Shown here piece after piece: positions 8,609 through 16,169 of a DNA stretch of 64,000 nucleotides. The DNA comes from Mucilaginibacter sp. GTDB lineage: Bacteria > Bacteroidota > Bacteroidia > Sphingobacteriales > Sphingobacteriaceae. Position 1 is the first letter of the stretch. Every line of letters begins with the position of its first letter. A program made the translations under genes and the position numbers. Under the pieces are notes generated by a model. It saw nothing but the letters and a program-made list of their open reading frames with translations, was not told the origin of the DNA and ran no database searches. The stretch spans positions 1 to 64,000 of the forward strand of contig JAUCSE010000057.1 of assembly GCA_030445275.1 (NCBI GenBank). The letters run 5' to 3'.

Positions 8609-8700
8609 GAGGCCGTTTGTCATTGACTTCATAAAAAAGGCCTCCGTTGCCTATGTCTTCACAGGCAACTTGTTAATCATCTGTGAGAACACAGGCGATT
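8609..8700. repeat. Stacked hairpins: GGAGGCC stem and a pair of related CACAGG palindromes
   Basis: The gap between the metallophosphoesterase and susD genes contains GGAGGCC paired with GGCCTCC (about 8611-8648), then GTTGCCT paired with AGGCAAC (about 8650-8671), then a second palindrome containing TCTGTGAGAACACAGG. The last two resemble inverted copies of one another, the same architecture as the pair at 22433-22510. They may belong to one dispersed palindrome family or to a structured leader of the metallophosphoesterase. Confidence 0.45.
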
Positions 8701-8721
8701 GGGGAGCAACAAACACCTGCT

Positions 8722-8768
8722 ATATAAAAAACAAAAGCCTCCCAATATCCCGGGAAGCTTTTGTTTTT
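8722..8768 (-). terminator. Bidirectional terminator of the susCD operon
   Basis: CAAAAGCCTCCC pairs with GGGAAGCTTTTG across a short loop, and T-runs lie on both sides (AAAAAAC on the left, GTTTTTATG on the right). It sits just downstream of the susD stop and should end the susC-susD transcript. Confidence 0.75.
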
Positions 8769-8780
8769 ATGAATTTAGTG

Positions 8781-10397
8781 TTACTTCAGTAACCACATAA
8801 TACCATTGATGTCATCGCTGCCACCAAGCTGACTTAATGCTTTGTTATAATTGGCTGCATTAACCGTTCTTTCTGATGTTGGATATTCATAACGCTGTGG
8901 TATACGGCTACTGTTACCTGTACCCGGGCCTACAGTAAAGGTTGGCACCAGGGTACGGCGATACATGAAGTACGATTCCAGACCAGAGTGACGGAACAGG
9001 GCTACATATTTTTGCTGTAATATTTGTTTAAGACCACTATTACCACTGCCGGCATATTTTACAGCAGCCTGGTTATAATAGGTTGGCCAGTCGACATTAA
9101 TGGTATAGGTATCATAATTACCCAAAACAGTTGGCCCCGTGGTTGAACCCGGACGATAGAAATAAGCCGTAAATGTGCCTGTACCTGTAGGTATATTGTA
9201 ATACTGGAACGAAGCCTGTATACCTTTAACATAATAAGCTTCGGCATCGCCGGTGGCCCAGCCGCGGTTAATACCTTCGGCAATATTAAGCATTAATTCA
9301 GGGTAACCTATTTGTATGCTTGGTTCGCCGGTGTAGGTTGAATAAAAATGCTTGCGGTTTAAAAATGAATAGCGCTGCAAAGTAGCGTTGTTATACATTA
9401 CACCAAGGTCAAGTCCCGGATCGGCACCAATAAACGCGTTAAAACTGGTTGGGCTTATTTTTGCAGTATCCACACTATAACGTGCCGGTTCTGAAGTTAC
9501 AAATACGCGCGGATCTTTTAGCTGCGTAAGCAAACCAACATAAGTTGCCGACATATTTTGCCTTGAACCACTTTGCCCAAAGTTGTTTGGATTTTGCGGA
9601 TAAAAGTTATTTGGCGTTAAAAACACGTATTGCAAATTATCATCAGAGCTTTGCATAATTGGATATTTCGTGGGGTTACCAACGATCTGTGCAAATTGCT
9701 GCTTAATGTTCATATCGGCATTATCATCGGCACGTTTGCTCAGTTGCAGCAATAACCGAATCCTGAAGGTATTAACCACCTTTTGCCATTTAACAAGGTC
9801 ATTGTTAAAATAAATATCATTGCTTAAAGTGCCACCAACACCCGAACCTGCTACTGAAGGGTTACTGATCAGTTGGGTTAAATCAGTGTTAGCGCTCTCC
9901 AACCATGCTAATGACTGTGTCATAACCGTTTTTTGAGAATCATAGGCAGGTGTAAGGTTGTTTAATCCTTTTAAGGCATCGGTCATCGGGATATCACCTT
10001 CTTCCAGGCTCATTTTTGAGAAAAAGTAAGCCCTGAAAAATTTACCCAATGCCTCATACGGATTCACAGCGGCACCACCTGTTGCAGTAGCACGAGCTTC
10101 CATATCTACCACATTTTTTAACGTGTTATAATAATTATCACCACCGTTGGCAAAATTATCATAACGGTTATTGCCATAGTAATCGTAGTTATAAATATAA
10201 TACTGGCAGTATATCTCGTAACTGCTTTGTCCGGGCAAATCTGCCAGTTTATTCACTATACCGTTGAATAGCAGCGATGCCGGCACAGTGCTGGGTACAT
10301 TGTTATTCTTGGTGAGGTCCTCAAAACTCTTTTTACACCCCGTTACTGTCAACAGTATAAATACCGGCAGTAATAAAATTCTAAATATCTTGTTCAT
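8781..10397 (-). CDS. SusD/RagB-type outer-membrane substrate-binding lipoprotein
   Basis: This 538-aa lipoprotein has a signal with lipobox VTGC (about Cys21). The mature part fits the SusD-like_2 subgroup, with an N-terminal YDYYGNNRYDNF region, helical TPR-like repeats and the typical YPELMLNIAEGINRG element late in the protein. SusD proteins form the lid over the SusC barrel and bind the ligand on the cell surface. The gene lies 17 bases after susC, in one operon. SusD-like_2 members are not restricted to glycans, so its place beside phosphonate-type genes leaves the ligand open. Confidence 0.9.
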   Translation of the reverse strand: MNKIFRILLLPVFILLTVTGCKKSFEDLTKNNNVPSTVPASLLFNGIVNKLADLPGQSSYEIYCQYYIYNYDYYGNNRYDNFANGGDNYYNTLKNVVDMEARATATGGAAVNPYEALGKFFRAYFFSKMSLEEGDIPMTDALKGLNNLTPAYDSQKTVMTQSLAWLESANTDLTQLISNPSVAGSGVGGTLSNDIYFNNDLVKWQKVVNTFRIRLLLQLSKRADDNADMNIKQQFAQIVGNPTKYPIMQSSDDNLQYVFLTPNNFYPQNPNNFGQSGSRQNMSATYVGLLTQLKDPRVFVTSEPARYSVDTAKISPTSFNAFIGADPGLDLGVMYNNATLQRYSFLNRKHFYSTYTGEPSIQIGYPELMLNIAEGINRGWATGDAEAYYVKGIQASFQYYNIPTGTGTFTAYFYRPGSTTGPTVLGNYDTYTINVDWPTYYNQAAVKYAGSGNSGLKQILQQKYVALFRHSGLESYFMYRRTLVPTFTVGPGTGNSSRIPQRYEYPTSERTVNAANYNKALSQLGGSDDINGIMWLLK

Positions 10398-10414
10398 GAT
10401 TATACTAATTTTAA

Positions 10415-13400
10415 TTAGAATGATACATTTAAGTTGACACCAAAACTGCGCACCGTAGGCGACTGCAGCACTGTAGTTGATGTAGCAGCATTGTATTGAT
10501 CTAAATCCACATCCTTAAAGCGTTTGTCTGCATAGAAGTAAAGCAGGTTACGGCCATATACTGATACTGATGCTTTTCTGATAAATGATTTATCTAACCA
10601 TACTTTAGGAAAATCATAACCCAGGGTTACCTCGCGCAGCTTAGAGAATGTTTTGCTCATCAGGTTTGACTCATCAACATTGTAATACTTACTTACATAA
10701 TCCTGTACAAAAGCAGTTTGCTTATTAGGAGCGTATTGCAACGCGCTGTAGTTGGTAATTTTACCGGTTACAGGATTATAGTTGATAGCTGCGCTATTTG
10801 ATACGGTTACCCCCTCGCCTACATAACTACCATTATAACCTGCTTTACCAAAGTTTTGCCAGTCTTTATAACGGGCATCGCCCAGGGCACCGGTAGCAGT
10901 TTCAATGTTCGAACCACCACGCATGGTTTTGTTGTGCATGTAATCAATAATAACACCACCAACAGAACCATCAAACTGGAAACCAAGGCTAAAATTATTA
11001 TAGCGTATTTTGTTGCTGATGCTCCAGGCATACTTGGCATTCTCATTACCTAAATACTGCGAAACAGGTAGTACCAGCGGTTTACCGGCAGCATCATTAA
11101 TGATCTGGCCTTGCGGTGTTCTGGCAAAGGCAGTACCGTATAACTTATCAGTACGGTCGCCTTGTTTAAAGAACTGGTTGTAGGTACTCTGTCCCGGAGG
11201 CAGCTCTTCATAAACGTCTTTAAAGGTTGATACGTTTACCAGGATATTCCAGGTAAAGCCACCTAAATTTCTGATTGGCGTACCTTCTAATGAACCCTCA
11301 TAACCAGTTTTCTTGGTTTTTAAGGCATTCAGGTATAAAGTAGTATAACCCGAAGCGGTTGATATACTATTAGCCAGGATCTGTGGACCATCAATATACT
11401 GGAACGCGGTAGCCGAAAATCCTAAACGGTTTTGCAAGAATTTAATATCAAAGCCCTCTTCGTAATTAACACGGGTTGAGGTTTTTATTCCATTCTGGTA
11501 CAAAAAGTCAGAAGCAGAGGCCGATGGCTGGCTGTTATAAGGTTTACCGGTTAAATAAAACGGGTTAAGCTGATAACTTGGGCCATTGTATGGCGATTGG
11601 TAAACACTGCCATAACCTAATGGATTTAAGAATAAAGGATTATCATTAGGGTTAGTAGTAGTTGTTTGCCCGGCATATACCGAAATAGCATTAAACGGAG
11701 CGGGCCCAATAGTTGGGCTCGAAGCATCGGCCTTTACGGTAGAGTATGATCCTCTTGCTTTTAAGAATGATATAATCTCAGGCAATTTAATATAATCAGA
11801 TACCACGGTTGCTACCGATAAACTTGGGTAGTAATAAGTGGTAACATTCTGGAAAGCCGATGATTTATCAACACGGCCGGTACTTGATAAGGTAGCATAT
11901 TTACCAAAAGTTGCATCCAAAGAGTAGTAACCGCTTAATACACGCTCTTGTGAGCTAAAAGCAGTTGACTGCACCGGGTTACGGGAGTTTGCAAAGGTAT
12001 AAACCTCCGGTACGTTCAAATAATCTGTTGATGTCCAGCTGGAGTTATAGTTAAAGCTACGCAGGTTTGAACCCACCAAACCTGATAAGTTCAGGAATTT
12101 TTTAACGGTGTAGTTATAATTCAGCATGAACTCTGTATTGTTATCAAACAGGTTACGGCGGTCTTCACGATAATCACCCTGGTTACCTTCACGACCGTAA
12201 GGGTGTGCCGAAAATGGCAGGTCTTCAGTACGCAATATGCTATAAGTGTCTATCTGCGAACGCAGGGTTGCATTCAGGTTATCATTAATCTTGAAGTTAC
12301 CTGATACGTAACCGTAAACATCATTTTTATAATGCCCTCTTGTCCATTTTTCGGTTAACAGGTAAGGGTTATGATAACGGGTGTATTCGGCAAATTCCGA
12401 CTGAACACCTTCTTTACCCGGCTGCCATATGGCTTTAATATCTGGCGAGTTAACGCTCCAGTCAGCGCCAGTCCAAACAGCAAGGTTATAAATGATACTG
12501 TTAGGGCCATACTGTACGTCTGGAAAATTATCGGTTGATTGTCTGTTAAAATCAACGTTAGCTTCAAATTTCCAGCGTTTGCTTGGGGTAAATGCAGCGT
12601 AAAAGTTAGCATTGGCTATATCCAGGTATTGTGATGGGATATAGCTGGTTTGATGCTGTTGCGAAACTGAAAAGCGGGTTACATAAGTATCGCCAACAGC
12701 GCCTAACGAAATGTTGTTATTGGTTTGAACACCTGTTTGCAGGAAATTTTGCAGGTTGTTCTTACCGCGGGCTACCCATGGAGTTCCTTGCCTTACACCG
12801 TTAACAACTGGGCTATCATATTGTGGTATTAACTGGCCCGCGAAATACGGTCCCCAAATATCATAATCACTATCCACACCACCCGGTGCACCACCTTTAC
12901 CATCAACAAAGGTGTAAAAAGTATTTTCGCCCGGGCCGTATGAGCTTTGAATACGGGGGAATGCCAAAAAGCCTTTATTCATAACTGTACTGCTATTGAT
13001 ATCAACAGTCAAGCCTTTTTTGTTCTTTTCACCTTTTTTAGTGGTGATCAGGATAGCGCCGTTTTGCGCACGGCTACCATACAGGGCGGCAGCAGCAGGG
13101 CCTTTTAATACGGTATAAGTTTCAATATCATCAGGACTGATATTATAGGTATCTGTATTGATGGGGAAACCATCCACAACATATAAAGTTACCGAGTTAC
13201 CCCTTATTAATACCGAAGGATTACCCAACAGCTCGGCCGATGGGCCGACTGATAAACCGGCTACTTTACCTGTTAAACCCGTAATAGGGTTAGGATCACG
13301 GGCTGTAGTTACATCAGCGCCGTTAACGGCTTGCAAGGCATAACCAATACGCCTGGTTTCTTTTTTAACACCCAAGGCTGTTACCACAACTTCGTTTAGT

Positions 13401-13711
13401 GTTTTACTATCGGCGTTCATGGTTACATTTACGGTGGCATTATCGCCCGTAATCACATATTTAGGGGCATAGCCAACAAATGTAAAAACAAGCGTCTGAC
13501 CCGCACTGGCAGTAACAGCGTAGTGGCCATCTACGTCAGTCACGGTACCTTTCTTCAATTCTTTAATAGTTACACTTACCCCGGGTAATGGCAAGTGGTT
13601 CTCGTCGGTAACTATACCGCTTATTTTAGTTTGTCCAAATAAGATGGATGGAGCAATACAAAATAACAAAACCGTGATAAGGGTTTTTAGTCTTTGGTAA
13701 AACTTGTTCAT
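10415..13711 (-). CDS. SusC/RagA-type TonB-dependent outer-membrane transporter
   Basis: This 1098-aa protein has a signal peptide (to about residue 26), a CarboxypepD_reg-like domain (about 29-110, ISGIVTDENHLPLPG), the SusC plug region with LNEVVVTALG and later LKGPAAAALYGSRAQNGAI, then a long beta-barrel ending in an aromatic C-terminus (NVSF). It imports a ligand across the outer membrane with TonB energy, together with the SusD partner. The leader contains the 24-bp sequence also found upstream of the HAD hydrolase gene, 41-64 bases before the start codon, so expression is probably tied to the phosphonate-like genes. Confidence 0.93.
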   Translation of the reverse strand: MNKFYQRLKTLITVLLFCIAPSILFGQTKISGIVTDENHLPLPGVSVTIKELKKGTVTDVDGHYAVTASAGQTLVFTFVGYAPKYVITGDNATVNVTMNADSKTLNEVVVTALGVKKETRRIGYALQAVNGADVTTARDPNPITGLTGKVAGLSVGPSAELLGNPSVLIRGNSVTLYVVDGFPINTDTYNISPDDIETYTVLKGPAAAALYGSRAQNGAILITTKKGEKNKKGLTVDINSSTVMNKGFLAFPRIQSSYGPGENTFYTFVDGKGGAPGGVDSDYDIWGPYFAGQLIPQYDSPVVNGVRQGTPWVARGKNNLQNFLQTGVQTNNNISLGAVGDTYVTRFSVSQQHQTSYIPSQYLDIANANFYAAFTPSKRWKFEANVDFNRQSTDNFPDVQYGPNSIIYNLAVWTGADWSVNSPDIKAIWQPGKEGVQSEFAEYTRYHNPYLLTEKWTRGHYKNDVYGYVSGNFKINDNLNATLRSQIDTYSILRTEDLPFSAHPYGREGNQGDYREDRRNLFDNNTEFMLNYNYTVKKFLNLSGLVGSNLRSFNYNSSWTSTDYLNVPEVYTFANSRNPVQSTAFSSQERVLSGYYSLDATFGKYATLSSTGRVDKSSAFQNVTTYYYPSLSVATVVSDYIKLPEIISFLKARGSYSTVKADASSPTIGPAPFNAISVYAGQTTTTNPNDNPLFLNPLGYGSVYQSPYNGPSYQLNPFYLTGKPYNSQPSASASDFLYQNGIKTSTRVNYEEGFDIKFLQNRLGFSATAFQYIDGPQILANSISTASGYTTLYLNALKTKKTGYEGSLEGTPIRNLGGFTWNILVNVSTFKDVYEELPPGQSTYNQFFKQGDRTDKLYGTAFARTPQGQIINDAAGKPLVLPVSQYLGNENAKYAWSISNKIRYNNFSLGFQFDGSVGGVIIDYMHNKTMRGGSNIETATGALGDARYKDWQNFGKAGYNGSYVGEGVTVSNSAAINYNPVTGKITNYSALQYAPNKQTAFVQDYVSKYYNVDESNLMSKTFSKLREVTLGYDFPKVWLDKSFIRKASVSVYGRNLLYFYADKRFKDVDLDQYNAATSTTVLQSPTVRSFGVNLNVSF

Positions 13712-13751
13712 CTGCTAAAATTTAAGGGTGAAGGGATCAGTTTTTTCATTC

Positions 13752-13796
13752 AGCAATACTAAACTTTGTTTATTATTAGTAAACTAATTTAGTATT
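13752..13796 (-). promoter_or_regulatory. Candidate operator upstream of susC
   Basis: Positions 13752-13775 are the exact reverse complement of 15435-15458 upstream of the HAD hydrolase gene (24 bases). Inside the region AATACTAAA (13756-13764) is inverted at 13788-13796 (TTTAGTATT), with TTAGT-AA-ACTAA between them. The site is 41-85 bases before the susC ATG. The most economical reader is the XRE-cupin protein encoded between the two sites; that link is inferred. Confidence 0.65.
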
Positions 13797-13891
13797 AAGC
13801 AATATTTAATTTGATGTTCACCCTGTGTTAAGCAGGCATTTTTTGTAACCGAATAATTACATATCCCTTACAAAAACTTAATATAAGGCAA

Positions 13892-14476
13892 TTAGCTGTT
13901 TACCAGTTGTAAATGAGTGAGTGCTATGGATTTTAGATAATCGATATTATTTACCGGAATATGCATTTCTTTGGCCATATCATCCCAGTAGCGTAGCCTT
14001 ACAATAAGCTCAGCATCTGGATTCAGTTCAAAATCAAGTGCTTCCTCTTCTGTCATCACACCTCCCTGAAATTCAAGCGTTCCCTTGCTGGCATCTGATA
14101 GGCGGTTATAATATTCGGGATATTTGTAGGTAAGGTATCTTTTAGCAATTACATGGCCCTGTACCAGGTTGGCTACTCTTTCTGAAAAACCACGCTCAAG
14201 CAGGTAATCGGCTCCAAGTTTTTCGTGATCAACGTTACCCATGCCATCCATGCTTTCGGCTTCATCTGCATCGGCACATAAATGCCCTATGTCATGAAAA
14301 AAAGCGGCCAGTATTACTTCATCATCATAACCCTCGGCCTGCGCCAAAGCTGCCGCCTGCGACATGTGCTCCAGTTGCGAAACGGGCTCGCCTATATAAT
14401 CTTCATCACCAAATTTTTCGTAAAGCGAAAACACTTCTTTTACAACAGCACGCGGATCATACAAAGAAAAGGCCAT
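13892..14476 (-). CDS. PhnZ-like HD-domain phosphonate oxygenase
   Basis: This 194-aa protein matches PhnZ (about 190 aa), a di-iron HD oxygenase that cleaves 2-amino-1-hydroxyethylphosphonate. The substrate-contacting DYIGE motif is kept (Tyr27 and Glu30, corresponding to PhnZ Tyr24 and Glu27), as are the expected metal ligands His37, His61-Asp62, His84, His108 and an Asp in RYWDD (about 165), plus GHVIAKRYL. I chose the ATG at 14476; a longer frame from 14554 adds 26 hydrophobic residues that do not fit the family. No PhnY-type hydroxylase is adjacent, so the source of the hydroxylated substrate is unclear. It may lie in tandem with susC. Confidence 0.85.
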   Translation of the reverse strand: MAFSLYDPRAVVKEVFSLYEKFGDEDYIGEPVSQLEHMSQAAALAQAEGYDDEVILAAFFHDIGHLCADADEAESMDGMGNVDHEKLGADYLLERGFSERVANLVQGHVIAKRYLTYKYPEYYNRLSDASKGTLEFQGGVMTEEEALDFELNPDAELIVRLRYWDDMAKEMHIPVNNIDYLKSIALTHLQLVNS

Positions 14477-14546
14477 AGGGGATAAAATTTTATTGCAAAT
14501 AAAACGTATACAGATTATGAAAATATTAAATGTTTGTGAAATATAG

Positions 14547-14635
14547 CTCCCCACCCCTCTAAAGAGGGAGCTTTTGAAGCGCTGCTTTTAGCGGCCACTC
14601 CTTTTTTGAGTTTTGAATTTTGAGTTTTGAGTTCT
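14547..14635. repeat. CTCTAAAGAGGGAGCTTTT hairpin and GAGTTTTGA word repeat
   Basis: The divergent gap between the HD oxygenase and XRE-cupin genes holds an AGCTCCC...GGGAGCT hairpin at 14547-14573, a second weak GCGCTGC...GCGGC hairpin, and a run of GAGTTTTGA-type words (about 14607-14633). A similar CCCCCTAAAGGGGGAGC hairpin is found after the MBL gene (26153-26175). No copy of the shared operator is visible in this gap. Confidence 0.45.
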
Positions 14636-14666
14636 ACATTGCGCCCCGTTAACCTGAGATTATATA

Positions 14667-15245
14667 ATGGAAGAAGATATACTGATACAGATCAGTAACC
14701 GGATAAAGGAACGCCGCCGCGAAAAAAACATCACCGTACAGGAACTGGCCATCAGAGCCAACGTAAGCAAAGGGCTGATATCGCAAATTGAAAACAGCCG
14801 TACCATACCCTCGCTCATGGTACTTATTGATATCATTAAAGCATTGGAGATTGATCTGAATGAGTTTTTTAAAGATATCCGCTCCAAAACCGAACATCTG
14901 CCCATTCTAATAAAACGAAAAGCAGATTATGAGCGTTTTGAAAAGGAACATGCTGTAGGCTTTCATTACCAGCGAGTATTTACGCAATCAATAACTCAAT
15001 CAACCGTTGACATTGTACTATTAGAACTGGAGCCTGATGCTGTACGTCCACTTGTTGAAACCGATGCGTTTGAGTATAAGTACATTTTGCAGGGCGAAGT
15101 GGAATACCAGTTTAACGACGATAGTATCATATTGTACCAGGGCGATTCCATGTTGTTTGATGGCTGCATACCCCATACCCCGAAAAACCTGGGCAAAACC
15201 ACCGCAAGCATGCTGGCCGTTTATTTTTTTGAAGAGAAGAAGTGA
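14667..15245 (+). CDS. XRE-family transcriptional regulator with cupin sensor domain
   Basis: This 192-aa protein has an N-terminal helix-turn-helix (about residues 8-65, with VQELAIRANVSKGLISQIE as the HTH core) and a C-terminal cupin_2 domain (about 105-190) whose GDSMLFDGCIPHTP stretch contains the late cupin motif. Such regulators bind small ligands or metals through the cupin and usually act locally. The gene sits between the two sites of the shared 24-bp element, upstream of susC and of the HAD gene, which makes it the obvious candidate to bind them. It is divergent from the HD oxygenase. The ligand is not known. Confidence 0.9.
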   Translation: MEEDILIQISNRIKERRREKNITVQELAIRANVSKGLISQIENSRTIPSLMVLIDIIKALEIDLNEFFKDIRSKTEHLPILIKRKADYERFEKEHAVGFHYQRVFTQSITQSTVDIVLLELEPDAVRPLVETDAFEYKYILQGEVEYQFNDDSIILYQGDSMLFDGCIPHTPKNLGKTTASMLAVYFFEEKK

Positions 15246-15420
15246 TGTTGGGTTGAATAGTTTATTGAGTTGGATAAGTTGATTGGGTTTATTGAGTTGA
15301 ATAGTTAAATAATCCCTAAACTTCAACATCATAAAACCTAATCAAATTCACGCTAACTAAATCAACTTAATCTAACTTAACCCAACTCAATCAACCAACC
15401 TTAACCTAACCTTAACACAA
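15246..15420. repeat. Locus-specific ATTGAGTTG / AATCAACTTA word repeat, inverted
   Basis: After the regulator stop, 15246-15307 repeats TTGAATAG, ATTGAGTTG and AAGTTGATTG; then 15320-15410 carries the complementary words AATCAACTTA, CCAACTCAAT and TTAACCTAACC. The two halves are an imperfect inverted repeat about 175 bases long. It ends just before the candidate operator of the HAD gene. No reading frame of note crosses it. Confidence 0.65.
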
Positions 15421-15427
15421 ATTTAGC

Positions 15428-15462
15428 TTAGTATTAATAAACAAAGTTTAGTATTGCTAAAC
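15428..15462 (+). promoter_or_regulatory. Candidate operator upstream of the HAD hydrolase gene
   Basis: Two direct copies of TTAGTATT-NN-TAAAC lie at 15428-15442 and 15448-15462, exactly 20 bases apart (about two helical turns). Positions 15435-15458 match the susC leader exactly over 24 bases in inverted orientation. The site ends 16 bases before the ATG at 15479, so a bound protein would probably block transcription or translation initiation. Confidence 0.65.
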
Positions 15463-15478
15463 ATTATTTATTGATATT

Positions 15479-16165
15479 ATGGCCATTAAATTAGTAGTAT
15501 TTGATATAGCCGGTACCACGGTTAAAGATGATCGTGAAGTAAGTAAAGCATTCCAGGCCGCCTTAAAAAAGTACAACTATCATGTTGAACTGGATAGCAT
15601 TGATCCATTAATGGGGTACGAAAAGCCTGTGGCCATCAAACAAATGCTGCAATTGCATGAACCTGACCCCGATAAAATAACTACTGAACTGGTAAATGAT
15701 ATTCACCAGGAATTTGTTCGCCAGATGATCGGCTTTTATCAAAATGAGCCTGGTCTTGAACCATTACCCCATGTAGAAGAAACATTTGCAGCCCTACATG
15801 CCGCAGGTATACAAGTGGGCATCAACACCGGTTTTTCCCGAGATATTGCTGATACCATCATCAACCGCCTGCAATGGCGCGAAAAAGGACTGATCGGTCA
15901 CCTAGTTGGGTCTGACGAGGTAGAGCTTGGTCGCCCACACCCTTACATGATACAAAAAATGATGCTGGAAGGCGGCATTACCAACTCTTTACAGGTAGCC
16001 AAAGTTGGCGATACCGAGGTTGATGTACGCGAAGGTCAGAACGCTGGTTGCAAATATGCCATAGCGGTAACCACCGGCGCGTTTACCCGGGCGCAGCTTG
16101 AACCTTACAATCCCACCCATATTGTTGACAATATAGCACAGATTATTGACATCATAAACCAATAA
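15479..16165 (+). CDS. Phosphonatase-like HAD hydrolase
   Basis: This 228-aa HAD-superfamily protein has motif I DIAGTT (nucleophile Asp9, with Ala11 replacing the second Asp, as in phosphonatase), a helical cap with MGYEK, a motif II Thr in GINTGFS, and a C-terminal VGDTEVDV acid motif. Lys49 of MGYEK aligns by spacing with the Schiff-base Lys53 of phosphonoacetaldehyde hydrolase (MGLLK). It fits the TIGR03351 phosphonatase-like family, which I recall as neighbouring phosphonate genes in Bacteroidota. The product would be an aldehyde plus phosphate if it acts on a phosphonoaldehyde. It is followed after four bases by the DUF5690 gene. Confidence 0.85.
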   Translation: MAIKLVVFDIAGTTVKDDREVSKAFQAALKKYNYHVELDSIDPLMGYEKPVAIKQMLQLHEPDPDKITTELVNDIHQEFVRQMIGFYQNEPGLEPLPHVEETFAALHAAGIQVGINTGFSRDIADTIINRLQWREKGLIGHLVGSDEVELGRPHPYMIQKMMLEGGITNSLQVAKVGDTEVDVREGQNAGCKYAIAVTTGAFTRAQLEPYNPTHIVDNIAQIIDIINQ

Positions 16166-16169
16166 AGCT

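Noticed and set aside
14477..14554. Longer start of the HD oxygenase
   Set aside because: The 26 extra residues are hydrophobic and do not match PhnZ, which begins just before the DYIGE region.
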